Assembly (NCBI GenBank): GCA_038237745.1
Contig: JBBRYJ010000001.1
Coordinates: 372,001-436,000 of the forward strand
DNA from: DASQEH01 sp038237745
GTDB taxonomy: Bacteria > Actinomycetota > Actinomycetes > Propionibacteriales > Nocardioidaceae
Direction of reading: 5' to 3'
DNA: 64,000 nucleotides
The position numbers and the translations under genes are program-made. A model generated the notes under the pieces. It did no database searches. It saw only the letters and a list, made by a program, of their open reading frames with translations, and was not told the DNA's origin. Positions 8,420 through 16,769 of this stretch are shown here, one piece after another (within the stretch, counting starts at the first letter, position 1; every line of letters begins with the position of its first letter).

Positions 8420-9714
8420 CAGCGCAGGAAGCCTTCGTAGTGCCGCTGCTGGAGCTGGCTCTCGATCTGCTTGACCGTGTCGAGCCCGACTCCGACCATG
8501 ATCAGCAGCGAGGTACCACCGAAGGGGAAGTTCTGGTTGGCGTTGATGACGACGAACGCGATGAGTGGCACGAGGGCCACCAGCCCAAGGTAGAGCGCGC
8601 CGGGGAACGTGATGCGTGACAGCACGTACGCGAGATAGTCCTCCGTCGGCTTCCCGGCTCGGATGCCGGGCACGAATCCGCCGTACTTCTTCATGTTGTC
8701 GGCGACCTCGGTGGGGTTGAACGTGATCGCGACGTAGAAGTAGGTGAAGAAGATGATGAGCGCGAAGTACAAGATCATGTAGTACGGGTGGTCACCTCGG
8801 ACGAGGTGGCCGTTGACCCAGGCAGACCATGACGCCGTCTGGTTGAACTGAGTTGCGAGCGCCGGCAGGTACAACAGGCTGCTGGCGAAGATCACCGGGA
8901 TGACGCCGGCCTGGTTCACCTTCAGCGGGATGTACGTCGAGGTGCCGCCGAACATCTTGCGACCCACCATCCGGCGTGCGTACTGCACCGGGATGCGGCG
9001 CTGTGCCTGCTCGATGAAGATGACCGCGGCGATGATGACGAGGCCCACTCCGATCACGATGGCGAAGACGTCGTAACCGTGCTGGTTCTTGATGCCCCAC
9101 AGCGCGCTCGGGAATGCTGACACGACCGACGTGAAGATCAGGATCGACATGCCGTTTCCGATGCCACGCTCGGTGATGAGCTCGCCCAGCCACATGATCA
9201 TGGCGGTTCCCGCGGTCATGGTGATGACCATGAGGAGCAACGTGGGCACCCGGTTGTTCACGAGCAGCGGCACGTCGCAGGAGCCGCGGAAGATCTGCCC
9301 CGTGCGCGCGAGGGCCACAATGCCGGTGGACTGCAGGATCGCCAGGCCGAGCGTCAGGTACCGCGTGTACTGCGTGATCTTGGCGGTGCCTGCCTGTCCT
9401 TCCTTCTTCAGCGTCTCCAGCCGCGGGATGACGACGGTGAGCAGCTGGAGAATGATGCTCGCCGTGATGTAGGGCATGATGCCGAGCGCGAAGATGGTCA
9501 GCTTCAGCAGCGCGCCGCCCGAGAACAGGTTGATCAGGCCGTAGATACCCTCGGCCTTCACCGAGTCGATGCACGTATGCACGTTGGCATAGTCGACACC
9601 GGGCGCCGGGATCGTGGACCCGAGCCGAAACAAGCCGATCATGAACAGCACGAAGAGAAGCTTGCGGCGTAGGTCGGGGGTTCGAAATGCGTTGACGAAG
9701 GCGCCTAGCACCAA
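8419..9714 (-). CDS. secY: Preprotein translocase channel subunit SecY
   Basis: 431 residues with about ten membrane spans. Early residues FRLGSTIPAPGVDYA and FSGGALLKLTIFALGIMPYI (plug/TM2 region), and KYGGFVPGIRAGKPTEDYL in the cytosolic loop, identify SecY. It forms the Sec channel with SecE (42490) and SecG. It follows rplO after a 171-nt spacer, much larger than other gaps in the block. Confidence 0.98.
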   Translation of the reverse strand: MVLGAFVNAFRTPDLRRKLLFVLFMIGLFRLGSTIPAPGVDYANVHTCIDSVKAEGIYGLINLFSGGALLKLTIFALGIMPYITASIILQLLTVVIPRLETLKKEGQAGTAKITQYTRYLTLGLAILQSTGIVALARTGQIFRGSCDVPLLVNNRVPTLLLMVITMTAGTAMIMWLGELITERGIGNGMSILIFTSVVSAFPSALWGIKNQHGYDVFAIVIGVGLVIIAAVIFIEQAQRRIPVQYARRMVGRKMFGGTSTYIPLKVNQAGVIPVIFASSLLYLPALATQFNQTASWSAWVNGHLVRGDHPYYMILYFALIIFFTYFYVAITFNPTEVADNMKKYGGFVPGIRAGKPTEDYLAYVLSRITFPGALYLGLVALVPLIAFVVINANQNFPFGGTSLLIMVGVGLDTVKQIESQLQQRHYEGFLR

Positions 9715-9885
9715 GTCCTCCCAGCAATCCCCCGGTCGGGAGACTCATCCATGTCTCGTGCGGAAACGACAGCGCCTCAGTTGCGCGTGCGTTCGGACTC
9801 TAACAGTTCCTCTACCCCCCCAACGTGGGGACGATTGACTTCGTTGCAGCCGCGGCCCGGCTCCGCCGGGCGGACCGGTGCAACA
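9715..9885 (-). promoter_or_regulatory. rplO-secY spacer with hairpin
   Basis: Just after the rplO stop a hairpin at 9854-9870 (GCCCGG / CCGGGC, 5-nt loop) could attenuate or process the transcript. Nearer secY is a TAGAGT hexamer with no convincing -35. The spacer therefore probably uncouples secY-adk-map expression from the ribosomal genes, but neither element is certain. Confidence 0.35.
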
Positions 9886-10326
9886 TCAAAGCGCCGTGAC
9901 GCTGCCACCAGCCGCCGTGATCTTCTCCTTCGCGGACGCCGAGAAGGCATGGGCGCTGACCTGCACCGCGACACTGATGTCACCGCCGCCCAGGATCTTC
10001 ACCGGTGCGTTGTCTCGAACGGCCCCCTTGTCAACCAGGTTCGTCGGTGACACCTCTCCGCCGTCGGGGTAGAGCTCGCTCAGCCGGTCCAGGTTGACCA
10101 CTTGAAACTCGACCTTGAACGGGCTCTTGAATCCCTTGAGCTTGGGCAGGCGCATGTGCAGCGGCATCTGACCACCCTCGAAGGCAGCCGACACCTGGTA
10201 GCGCGCGCTCGTGCCCTTGGTGCCCCGGCCTGCCGTCTTGCCCTTGCTTCCCTCGCCGCGCCCGACCCGCGTCTTCGCAGTCTTGGCGCCCGGCGCGGGG
10301 CGCAGATGATGCAGCTTGAGAGTCAT
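9886..10326 (-). CDS. rplO: 50S ribosomal protein uL15
   Basis: 146 residues. The Gly/Lys-rich N-terminus (MTLKLHHLRPAPGAKTAKTR, then GRGEGSKGKTAGRGTKG) threads through 23S rRNA, and the C-terminal globular part ends in ISVAVQVSAHAFSASAKEKI. It lies one base after rpmD. Confidence 0.97.
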   Translation of the reverse strand: MTLKLHHLRPAPGAKTAKTRVGRGEGSKGKTAGRGTKGTSARYQVSAAFEGGQMPLHMRLPKLKGFKSPFKVEFQVVNLDRLSELYPDGGEVSPTNLVDKGAVRDNAPVKILGGGDISVAVQVSAHAFSASAKEKITAAGGSVTAL

Positions 10327-10327
10327 C

Positions 10328-10510
10328 TCAGTCGACCTCCTCGACGACGATCAGATGCGGCACGGTGGCCAGCATCCCGCGGATCTCCGGCCGGTCCTGC
10401 TTCAGCACGACGTCGCCGATCCGCTTGAGGCCCAGGCTGCGGAGCGTGTCTCGCTGGTTCTTCTTCCGACCGATGCTGGACCGGATCTGCTGGACCTTGA
10501 GCTGAGCCAT
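10328..10510 (-). CDS. rpmD: 50S ribosomal protein uL30
   Basis: 60 residues, MAQLKVQQIRSSIGRKKNQR to VPHLIVVEEVD, standard length. The ATG shares one base with the rpsE stop (TGATG). It binds 23S rRNA near 5S. Confidence 0.95.
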   Translation of the reverse strand: MAQLKVQQIRSSIGRKKNQRDTLRSLGLKRIGDVVLKQDRPEIRGMLATVPHLIVVEEVD

Positions 10511-11103
10511 CACTCGGTCACCCCCGCACGCGCCCGCAGCAGTGCTGCAGGAGCGACCTGCTCGACGGTCAGCCCACGCTGCAGCGCGACGGACTCGGGG
10601 TCTCGGAGCATCTTGAGGGCGGCGACGGTGGCGCCGACGACGTTGAGAGCGTTCGCCGACCCCAACGACTTGCTCAGAACGTCGTGGATGCCTGCACACT
10701 CGAGCACCGCACGCACCGGGCCCCCGGCGATGACACCAGTACCTGGAGCGGCGGGGCGCAGCAGGACCACGCCGGCCGCCTTCTCGCCCTGCACCGGGTG
10801 GGGGATAGTGCCCTGGATGCGGGGGACGCTGAACATCGACTTCTTCGCCTCTTCGACTCCCTTGGCGATCGCCGCCGGGAACTCCTTGGCTTTGCCGTAG
10901 CCGACGCCGACCCGGCCGTCGCCATCGCCGACGACCACGAGAGCGGTGAAGCTGAAGCGCCGACCACCCTTCACGACCTTGGCAACCCGGTTCGTCGCCA
11001 CGACTCGCTCGATGTAGGCGGTCTTCTCCGATGCCGAGCCGCGGCGGTCATCGCGTCCGCGGCCGGAACCGGCACCGCCGCTGCGGCGCTGGGGTCCGCT
11101 CAT
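10510..11103 (-). CDS. rpsE: 30S ribosomal protein uS5
   Basis: 197 residues. An S5 double-stranded-RNA-binding-like domain (ASEKTAYIERVVATNRVAKV, GGRRFSFTALVVVGDG) is followed by GTIPHPVQGEKAAGVVLLRP and the S5 C-terminal domain. The start at the ATG at 11103 gives a Gly/Arg/Ser-rich lead as in other actinobacteria. S5 affects decoding fidelity; the spectinomycin-loop region VAKVVKGGRRFSF looks wild type. Confidence 0.96.
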   Translation of the reverse strand: MSGPQRRSGGAGSGRGRDDRRGSASEKTAYIERVVATNRVAKVVKGGRRFSFTALVVVGDGDGRVGVGYGKAKEFPAAIAKGVEEAKKSMFSVPRIQGTIPHPVQGEKAAGVVLLRPAAPGTGVIAGGPVRAVLECAGIHDVLSKSLGSANALNVVGATVAALKMLRDPESVALQRGLTVEQVAPAALLRARAGVTE

Positions 11104-11140
11104 TCGAAGTACCTTCTCTCTTGTACGTCGTGAGGAGTGC

Positions 11141-11524
11141 TCACAGGGACAGCCCACCCTCGCGGGCGCCGTCGGCCAGAGCGGCCACCCGGCCGTGGTA
11201 TTTGTTGCCCGCCCGGTCGAACACGACCGAGCCGACACCCGCAGCCTTCGCCCGCTCGGCCACGAGCTCGCCGACCCTCCGCGCCCGGGCGGTCTTGTCG
11301 CCACTGAGCGCGCGCACGTCGGCCTCCATCGTGCTCGCGGAGACAAGCGTCTGCCCCGCCAGATCGTCGACGACCTGCACGAAGACGTGCCGGCTCGACC
11401 GCGTGACGACGAGGCGCGGCCGCTCGGCCGACCCCTGGATCTTCTTGCGGCCTCGCAGCTGGCGACGTGCGCGCGAGGAGGTCCTGGCAGCCGTGTGCTT
11501 GCCGACCTTGAGTGCGATGGCCAT
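11141..11524 (-). CDS. rplR: 50S ribosomal protein uL18
   Basis: 127 residues, a 5S rRNA-binding protein with RPRLVVTRSSRHVFVQVVDD and VVFDRAGNKYHGRVAALAD. The ATG at 11524 overlaps the rplF stop by one base (TGATG); a GTG one codon upstream is also in frame but is less likely. Confidence 0.96.
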   Translation of the reverse strand: MAIALKVGKHTAARTSSRARRQLRGRKKIQGSAERPRLVVTRSSRHVFVQVVDDLAGQTLVSASTMEADVRALSGDKTARARRVGELVAERAKAAGVGSVVFDRAGNKYHGRVAALADGAREGGLSL

Positions 11525-12066
11525 CACTTGCCAGCCTTTCCGACCTTGCGACGGATCTGCTCTCCGGCGTACCGGATGCCTTTGCCCTTGTAGGGCTCGG
11601 GCTTGCGGAGCTTACGGATGTTCGCTGCCACCTCACCGACCGCCTGCTTGTCGATGCCCTGGACCGAGAACCGGGTGGGGCCGTCGACCGTGAAGGTGAT
11701 CCCGTCAGGGGCGTCGAACGTGATCTGGTGGCTGTAGCCGAGCGAGAACTCGAGGGATGTCGGGCCGCGGGGGACCACGCGGTACCCGACGCCGACAATC
11801 TCGAGGCGCTTCTCGTAGCCGTCGGTGACACCCGTCACCATGTTGGCGATGAGCGTGCGTGACAGGCCGTGCAGGGCCTTGCTCTCACGCTCGTCGTCGG
11901 GCCTTCGCACCGCTAGCGTGCCGTCGTCGGACTTCTCGACGGCGATCGGCTCCCGGACGACATGCGACAGAGTGCCCCGAGGTCCCTGCACCGTGATCGT
12001 CTGACCGTCGATTGCGACGTCGACCCCGGACGGCACGGGGACCGGCAGCTTGCCGATTCGTGACAT
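11524..12066 (-). CDS. rplF: 50S ribosomal protein uL6
   Basis: 180 residues. MSRIGKLPVPVPSGVDVAID starts the first of two repeated L6 folds, and the C-terminal signature PEPYKGKGIRYAGEQIRRK is intact. It lies near the factor-binding site of the large subunit. It is translationally coupled to rplR. Confidence 0.97.
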   Translation of the reverse strand: MSRIGKLPVPVPSGVDVAIDGQTITVQGPRGTLSHVVREPIAVEKSDDGTLAVRRPDDERESKALHGLSRTLIANMVTGVTDGYEKRLEIVGVGYRVVPRGPTSLEFSLGYSHQITFDAPDGITFTVDGPTRFSVQGIDKQAVGEVAANIRKLRKPEPYKGKGIRYAGEQIRRKVGKAGK

Positions 12067-12089
12067 GGTCTTCCTCCTCCTCGTCCCGG

Positions 12090-12497
12090 CTACCAGACGT
12101 AGGCGAGGACTTCCCCACCTACGCCCTTCTGCTTGGCTTGCCGGTCGGTGAGCAGCCCCGTAGAGGTCGAGATGATCGCCACCCCGAGGCCACCCAGCAC
12201 CTTCGGCAGCGCCGTCGCCTTCGCGTATACCCGCAGACCAGGCTTGCTGATCCGGCGGATTCCGGAGATCGAACGCTCCCGGTTTGGGCCGTACTTCAGG
12301 TCGACGACCAGCTGTCTGCCGACGACACCCTCAGCGGGCTCACGGAGCTTCCACGACCCGATGTAGCCCTCCTGCTGGAGGATGTCAGCAACGCCGGCCT
12401 TCAACTTGCTGTAGGGCATGCTTACGGTGTCATGGTATGCCTGGTTCGCGTTGCGCAGACGGGTCAGCATGTCCGCGATGGGGTCTGTCATCGTCAT
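12090..12497 (-). CDS. rpsH: 30S ribosomal protein uS8
   Basis: 135 residues. MTMTDPIADMLTRLRNANQA and the C-terminal GVAIISTSTGLLTDRQAK motif are diagnostic. S8 binds helix 21 of 16S rRNA and in E. coli is the autogenous regulator of the spc operon. The gap to rpsN is 84 nt. Confidence 0.97.
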   Translation of the reverse strand: MTMTDPIADMLTRLRNANQAYHDTVSMPYSKLKAGVADILQQEGYIGSWKLREPAEGVVGRQLVVDLKYGPNRERSISGIRRISKPGLRVYAKATALPKVLGGLGVAIISTSTGLLTDRQAKQKGVGGEVLAYVW

Positions 12498-12581
12498 GGC
12501 CGATGGCCTCTTCTCTCGCTGTGGTTTCGGCTGTCACCTCTGTGTGGGGCAGCCGACCTTCGGCGACTCGTGGTCGGTGGG

Positions 12582-12767
12582 TTACCAGCTGCTCTTGGTG
12601 ATGCCAGGAAGCTCGCCGCGGTGAGCCATCTCACGCAGACAGATCCGGCAGAGGCCGAACTTTCGGTAGACCGTCTTCGGTCGCCCGCAGCGCTGGCACC
12701 TGGTGTATCCGCGTACGGCGAACTTAGGCTTCCGCGCCGCCTTCACCCGTAGGGATGTCTTGGCCAT
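12582..12767 (-). CDS. rpsZ: 30S ribosomal protein uS14, zinc-binding short form
   Basis: 61 residues, MAKTSLRVKAARKPKFAVRG, with Cys24-x2-Cys27 and Cys40-x2-Cys43 (CQRC, CRIC) forming the zinc ribbon of the type Z protein. Many actinobacteria carry a zinc-free 101-residue paralogue elsewhere for zinc starvation; none is in this window. The ATG shares one base with the rplE stop. Confidence 0.96.
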   Translation of the reverse strand: MAKTSLRVKAARKPKFAVRGYTRCQRCGRPKTVYRKFGLCRICLREMAHRGELPGITKSSW

Positions 12768-13375
12768 CAGTTCTCCTTGAAGGGAAAGCCGAGGTGCTTG
12801 AGAAGCGAGCGACCCTCGTCGTCGTTGGTCGCGGTCGTCACCACGGTGATGTCCATGCCGCGCTGGCGGTCGATCCTGTCCTGGTCGATCTCGTGGAACA
12901 TGACCTGCTCGGTGAGGCCGAACGTGTAGTTGCCTCGGCCGTCGAACTGCCTGGGTGAGAGGCCTCTGAAGTCTCGGATGCGTGGCAGCGCCAAGGTGAG
13001 CAGGCGGTCGAGGAACTCCCACATCCGGTCACCTCGCAGGGTGGCATGGGCTCCGATCGGCATGCCCTCCCTCAGCTTGAACTGAGCGATCGACTTGCGC
13101 GCACGCGTCACCTGAGGCTTCTGGCCCGTGATGATCGTGAGATCCTTCACGGCGCCCTCGATGAGCTTCGAGTCCCGGGCTGCCTCGCCGACTCCCATGT
13201 TGACGACGATCTTGGTCACGCTTGGCACCTGCATGACGTTCGGGTAGCCGAACTCCTGCCTGAGTGCGGGCAAGATCTCGTCGCGGTATCGGGTCTTGAA
13301 GCGTGGAATGCTCCGCACGGGAGTCGGCGCAGTGTCCGCCGACGCCTGCTCCGAGCTCTCGGTGGTGGTCGTCAT
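12767..13375 (-). CDS. rplE: 50S ribosomal protein uL5
   Basis: 202 residues, slightly longer than usual because of a Thr/Ser/Glu-rich lead (residues 1-20). The core reads PRFKTRYRDEILPALRQEFG and QVPSVTKIVVNMGVGEA, then GLSPRQFDGRGNYTFGLTEQ. It contacts 5S rRNA and the P-site tRNA. It is coupled to rplX upstream and rpsN downstream by one-base stop/start overlaps. Confidence 0.97.
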   Translation of the reverse strand: MTTTTESSEQASADTAPTPVRSIPRFKTRYRDEILPALRQEFGYPNVMQVPSVTKIVVNMGVGEAARDSKLIEGAVKDLTIITGQKPQVTRARKSIAQFKLREGMPIGAHATLRGDRMWEFLDRLLTLALPRIRDFRGLSPRQFDGRGNYTFGLTEQVMFHEIDQDRIDRQRGMDITVVTTATNDDEGRSLLKHLGFPFKEN

Positions 13376-13749
13376 CAGATCTCCTCACCGTTTCTGGTGG
13401 AGACGCGGACGCTCCGGTGGGAGGGATACGTCGAGCCGTCCGCCCGCTTCTTCGACACCTCGACCCGCTTCGCGCCGATCCGGGTCGGGACCTTCTTGCC
13501 GTCGACCTCCGTCAGCAGCATTACGTTCGAGGCGTGGATCGAGGCCTCCTGAGTGATGATGCCGCCTGTCGTACCGGCTCGGCCGCCCTGGTTGACGAGC
13601 CTGGTGTGACGCTTGACGCGGTTGACGCCCTCGACGATCACCCGGTTCTGGGCGGAAAGCACGGCGATGACCTTGCCCTCCGCACCCTTGTCGCTCCCGG
13701 CGATGATGCGGACGACGTCGCCCTTCTTGATGGTCAGGTTGCGCGGCAT
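13375..13749 (-). CDS. rplX: 50S ribosomal protein uL24
   Basis: 124 residues. MPRNLTIKKGDVVRIIAGSD is the KOW-type start; the assembly-initiator L24 binds the 5' end of 23S rRNA. It lies one base after rplN. Confidence 0.96.
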   Translation of the reverse strand: MPRNLTIKKGDVVRIIAGSDKGAEGKVIAVLSAQNRVIVEGVNRVKRHTRLVNQGGRAGTTGGIITQEASIHASNVMLLTEVDGKKVPTRIGAKRVEVSKKRADGSTYPSHRSVRVSTRNGEEI

Positions 13750-13750
13750 G

Positions 13751-14119
13751 TCACAGCACCTCCGGTGCGAGAGAGATGATCTTCATGAAGCGTTTGTCAC
13801 GCAGTTCCCGGCCGACAGGGCCGAAGATACGGGTCCCGCGTGGCTCGCCGTCGGGCCGTAGGATCACCGCGGCGTTCTCGTCGAAGCGGATGTACGAGCC
13901 GTCAGCGCGGCGGCGCTCCTTCACGGTGCGCACGACGACCGCCTTGACCACATCGCCCTTCTTGACGTTGCCGCCGGGGATGGCGTCCTTCACGGTCGCG
14001 ACGATCACGTCGCCGATTCCCGCGTACCGACGGCCAGAGCCACCGAGCACCCGGATGCACAGAATCTGCTTGGCACCGGTGTTGTCGGCGACCTTGAGCC
14101 GCGACTCCTGCTGAATCAT
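13751..14119 (-). CDS. rplN: 50S ribosomal protein uL14
   Basis: 122 residues, the exact family length. MIQQESRLKVADNTGAKQIL and the signature region DGSYIRFDENAAVILRPDGE are intact. It lies at the subunit interface and contacts 16S helix 14. Confidence 0.97.
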   Translation of the reverse strand: MIQQESRLKVADNTGAKQILCIRVLGGSGRRYAGIGDVIVATVKDAIPGGNVKKGDVVKAVVVRTVKERRRADGSYIRFDENAAVILRPDGEPRGTRIFGPVGRELRDKRFMKIISLAPEVL

Positions 14120-14129
14120 GAGATAGCTC

Positions 14130-14450
14130 CTACTTCGCCTTCTCGAGCACTTCGACGACGCGCCAGCGCTTCGTCGCCGACAGGGGGCGGGTCTCCATGA
14201 TCAGCACCCGGTCGCCGATGCCGCACTGGTTCTGCTCGTCGTGTGCCTTGAGCTTGCTGGTCCGGCGCAGCACCTTGCCGTAGAGGGCGTGCTTGACGCG
14301 GTCCTCGACCGACACGACGACGGTCTTGTCCATCTTGTCGCTCACGACGAGACCCTCGCGGGCCTTCCGGCGGTTCCGCTCCGGAGTCTCGACGCTGCTC
14401 GCAGCCTCGGTCACTGTCGATCCTTCACTCGATGACGCGGTCTCGGTCAT
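14130..14450 (-). CDS. rpsQ: 30S ribosomal protein uS17
   Basis: 106 residues. A Ser/Thr/Glu-rich lead of about 25 residues precedes the OB-fold core NRRKAREGLVVSDKMDKTVV and GDRVLIMETRPLSATKRWRV. It overlaps rpmC by ATGA. Confidence 0.96.
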   Translation of the reverse strand: MTETASSSEGSTVTEAASSVETPERNRRKAREGLVVSDKMDKTVVVSVEDRVKHALYGKVLRRTSKLKAHDEQNQCGIGDRVLIMETRPLSATKRWRVVEVLEKAK

Positions 14451-14689
14451 GCTTCCTCCTCGTCATCGCTGTCAACAGTCGAGGTGATGCCGAGCTCGCG
14501 TTCGCGGATGATGGTGTAGATGCGGGCGATGTCGCGCCGGACGGCCCGAAGCCGGCCGTGCGACTCCAGCTGCCCGGTGGCGGACTGGAAGCGCAAGTTG
14601 AACAGCTCCTCCTTGTGCTCGCGCAGCCGTTCCTCGAGGATCTCGTGGTCGAGGTGGCGCAGCTCTGCTGCGGTCGAGACGTCACTCAT
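14447..14689 (-). CDS. rpmC: 50S ribosomal protein uL29
   Basis: 80 residues, MSDVSTAAELRHLDHEILEE, two long helices with the LRFQSATGQLESHGRLRAVR motif near the tunnel exit, where trigger factor and SRP dock. An acidic tail (TVDSDDEEEA) follows. It overlaps both neighbours by 1-4 bases. Confidence 0.95.
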   Translation of the reverse strand: MSDVSTAAELRHLDHEILEERLREHKEELFNLRFQSATGQLESHGRLRAVRRDIARIYTIIRERELGITSTVDSDDEEEA

Positions 14690-15108
14690 CAGAAGCCACC
14701 CGTCTCACGGCTCACGAACTTGCACTTCATCGGAAGCTTGTGGATCGCGCGGCGCATGGCTTCGCGGGCGACGTCCTCGGTGACACCCGACAGCTCGAAC
14801 ATGACGCGGCCCGGCTTGACGTTGGCGATCCACCACTCGGGGGACCCCTTGCCGGAGCCCATCCGGGTCTCGGCAGGCTTCTTCGTGAGGGGGCGGTCGG
14901 GGTAGATGTTGATCCATACCTTCCCGCCACGCTTGATGTGGCGGGTCATCGCGATACGAGCCGACTCGATCTGACGGTTCGTCACGTACGCCGGCTCAAT
15001 GGCCTGGATGCCGAAGTCGCCGAAGTTGAGGGAGGTACCGCCCGTCGCCGCACCTGTGCGCTTCGGGTGGTGCTGCTTCCGGTGCTTGACCCGGCGGGGT
15101 ATCAGCAT
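14689..15108 (-). CDS. rplP: 50S ribosomal protein uL16
   Basis: 139 residues. MLIPRRVKHRKQHHPKRTGA, ITNRQIESARIAMTRHIKRGG-type region (here YVTNRQIESARIAMTRHIKR) and RMGSGKGSPEWWIANVKPGR are diagnostic. It organises the A-site tRNA and peptidyl transferase region. Confidence 0.97.
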   Translation of the reverse strand: MLIPRRVKHRKQHHPKRTGAATGGTSLNFGDFGIQAIEPAYVTNRQIESARIAMTRHIKRGGKVWINIYPDRPLTKKPAETRMGSGKGSPEWWIANVKPGRVMFELSGVTEDVAREAMRRAIHKLPMKCKFVSRETGGF

Positions 15109-15110
15109 GG

Positions 15111-15986
15111 TCAGGCCTCCTGTCCGGTGGTCGCAGCGGCCGATGTCACCGGAGCCGATGTCTCCGGAGCCGGGGCCGGGGAGTCCGTGCCAATAGGAGC
15201 CGCTGGTGTCTCCACCGGGGCCGCCGTGGTGGTGGGGACCCCGACACCGGCCGGTGCCGCCGGCGCGTCTGGCCGCTCGTTACGCCGGCCACGCGTGGTC
15301 GGACGGTTGCGGTTCCCGGCCTGAGCGAGGATGGCGGCCTGGGCCTCGCGCTCGGCGCGGGTCCCGGCGACCTCACCCTTGTAGATCCATACCTTGACGC
15401 CGATACGGCCGAACGTCGTCTTGGCCTCGTAGAAGCCGTAGTCGATGTCGGCGCGCAGAGTATGGAGCGGGACCCTACCTTCGCGGTAGAAGTCGGAGCG
15501 CGACATCTCGGCGCCACCCAGACGGCCGGAGCACTGAATCCTGATCCCCTTGGCGCCGGACCGCATGGACGTCTGGATCGCTTTGCGCATCGCGCGCCGG
15601 TAGGCCACCCGGCTCGACAGCTGCTCAGCCACGCCCTGTGCGACGAGCTGGGCGTCGATCTCGGGGTTCAGAACCTCGCGGATGTTGAGCTTGACCTGCT
15701 TGCCGGTCAGAGTCTCGAGGTTCTCGCGGATCCTGTCCGCCTCAGCACCGCGGCGTCCGATGACGATGCCAGGGCGTGCGGTATAGATCGTCACCGAGAC
15801 CCTGTCGCGGGTGCGTTCGATCTCTACCCGGCTGATTCCGGCTCGGTCCATGCCCTTGGTGAGCAGCTTGCGGATCGCGACGTCCTCGCCGACATAGGAC
15901 TTGTACAGCTTGTCGGCATACCAACGGCTCTTGTGGTCCGTGGAGATGCCGAGGCGAAAGCCGTTCGGGTTCACCTTCTGGCCCAT
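15111..15986 (-). CDS. rpsC: 30S ribosomal protein uS3 with a long Pro/Ala/Thr-rich tail
   Basis: 291 residues against about 210-280 in relatives. The KH domain (ARPGIVIGRRGAEADRIREN) and C-terminal domain (GAKGIRIQCSGRLGGAEMSR) form the mRNA entry channel. Residues from about 220 on are a low-complexity Pro/Ala/Thr/Ser tail. It follows rplV with a one-base overlap. Confidence 0.97.
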   Translation of the reverse strand: MGQKVNPNGFRLGISTDHKSRWYADKLYKSYVGEDVAIRKLLTKGMDRAGISRVEIERTRDRVSVTIYTARPGIVIGRRGAEADRIRENLETLTGKQVKLNIREVLNPEIDAQLVAQGVAEQLSSRVAYRRAMRKAIQTSMRSGAKGIRIQCSGRLGGAEMSRSDFYREGRVPLHTLRADIDYGFYEAKTTFGRIGVKVWIYKGEVAGTRAEREAQAAILAQAGNRNRPTTRGRRNERPDAPAAPAGVGVPTTTAAPVETPAAPIGTDSPAPAPETSAPVTSAAATTGQEA

Positions 15987-16438
15987 TAGCGGGACCCTCC
16001 GCTTCTCGTGGAAGTGCGTCTGCCGGCCGTGCCTGCGGCAGGTGCCTCGACGGGCTGGACGACCAGCGTGATGTGGCTGGTGCGCTTGAGGATTCGGGTG
16101 GCACGACCCTGTGCGCGCGGTCGGAACCGCTTCAGGGTGGGCCCTTCGTCGACCATTGCCTTGCTCACCACGAGGTCGGCTCGTTCGAGTCCCTCGGTGC
16201 CGGTGGCGTTCGCGACGGCGCTCTCGAGGACCTTGTAGACCACCTCGCTCGCAGCCTGCGGAGCGAAGCGGAGAGTGGCCAGAGCGTCGTCGACCCGCGC
16301 ACCGCGGACCATCTCGACCACCCGCCGTGCCTTCATCGGGGTGACACGGACGAAGCGCGCGACAGCGAAGGCCCCGACCTGGTCGCCCAGGAGGCTCTCG
16401 CGGCGGCCGCTCACCCGCCTGCGCTCAGTGACGCTCAT
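15986..16438 (-). CDS. rplV: 50S ribosomal protein uL22
   Basis: 150 residues. VTPMKARRVVEMVRGARVDD and DEGPTLKRFRPRAQGRATRI form the core and the tunnel loop where macrolide-resistance changes arise; the loop looks wild type. A short basic/Ser-rich tail adds about 25 residues. Confidence 0.96.
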   Translation of the reverse strand: MSVTERRRVSGRRESLLGDQVGAFAVARFVRVTPMKARRVVEMVRGARVDDALATLRFAPQAASEVVYKVLESAVANATGTEGLERADLVVSKAMVDEGPTLKRFRPRAQGRATRILKRTSHITLVVQPVEAPAAGTAGRRTSTRSGGSR

Positions 16439-16475
16439 CGTTTCTCACTTCTCTTCGGAGTTCATGGTCACCGCG

Positions 16476-16757
16476 TCAGCGGCGCCGGCTCTTTCGGTCG
16501 TCCTTCTCGTGGCCACGGAAGGTCCGGGTGGGGGCGAACTCGCCCAGCTTGTGCCCGACCATCGAGTCGGTGACGAAGATCGGCACGTGCTTGCGGCCGT
16601 CGTGGACCGCGATGGTGTGGCCGATCATGGTGGGTACGATCATGGAGCGACGCGACCAGGTCTTGATCACGTTCTTGGTGCCCTTGTCGTTCTGGACGTC
16701 CACCTTCTTCTGCAGGTGGTCGTCGACGAACGGGCCCTTCTTCAGGCTACGTGGCAT
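16476..16757 (-). CDS. rpsS: 30S ribosomal protein uS19
   Basis: 93 residues, MPRSLKKGPFVDDHLQKKVD and HKLGEFAPTRTFRGHEKDDR, standard length. It forms a complex with S13 in the head of the 30S subunit. Confidence 0.97.
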   Translation of the reverse strand: MPRSLKKGPFVDDHLQKKVDVQNDKGTKNVIKTWSRRSMIVPTMIGHTIAVHDGRKHVPIFVTDSMVGHKLGEFAPTRTFRGHEKDDRKSRRR

Positions 16758-16769
16758 CTGCCTTCCGCC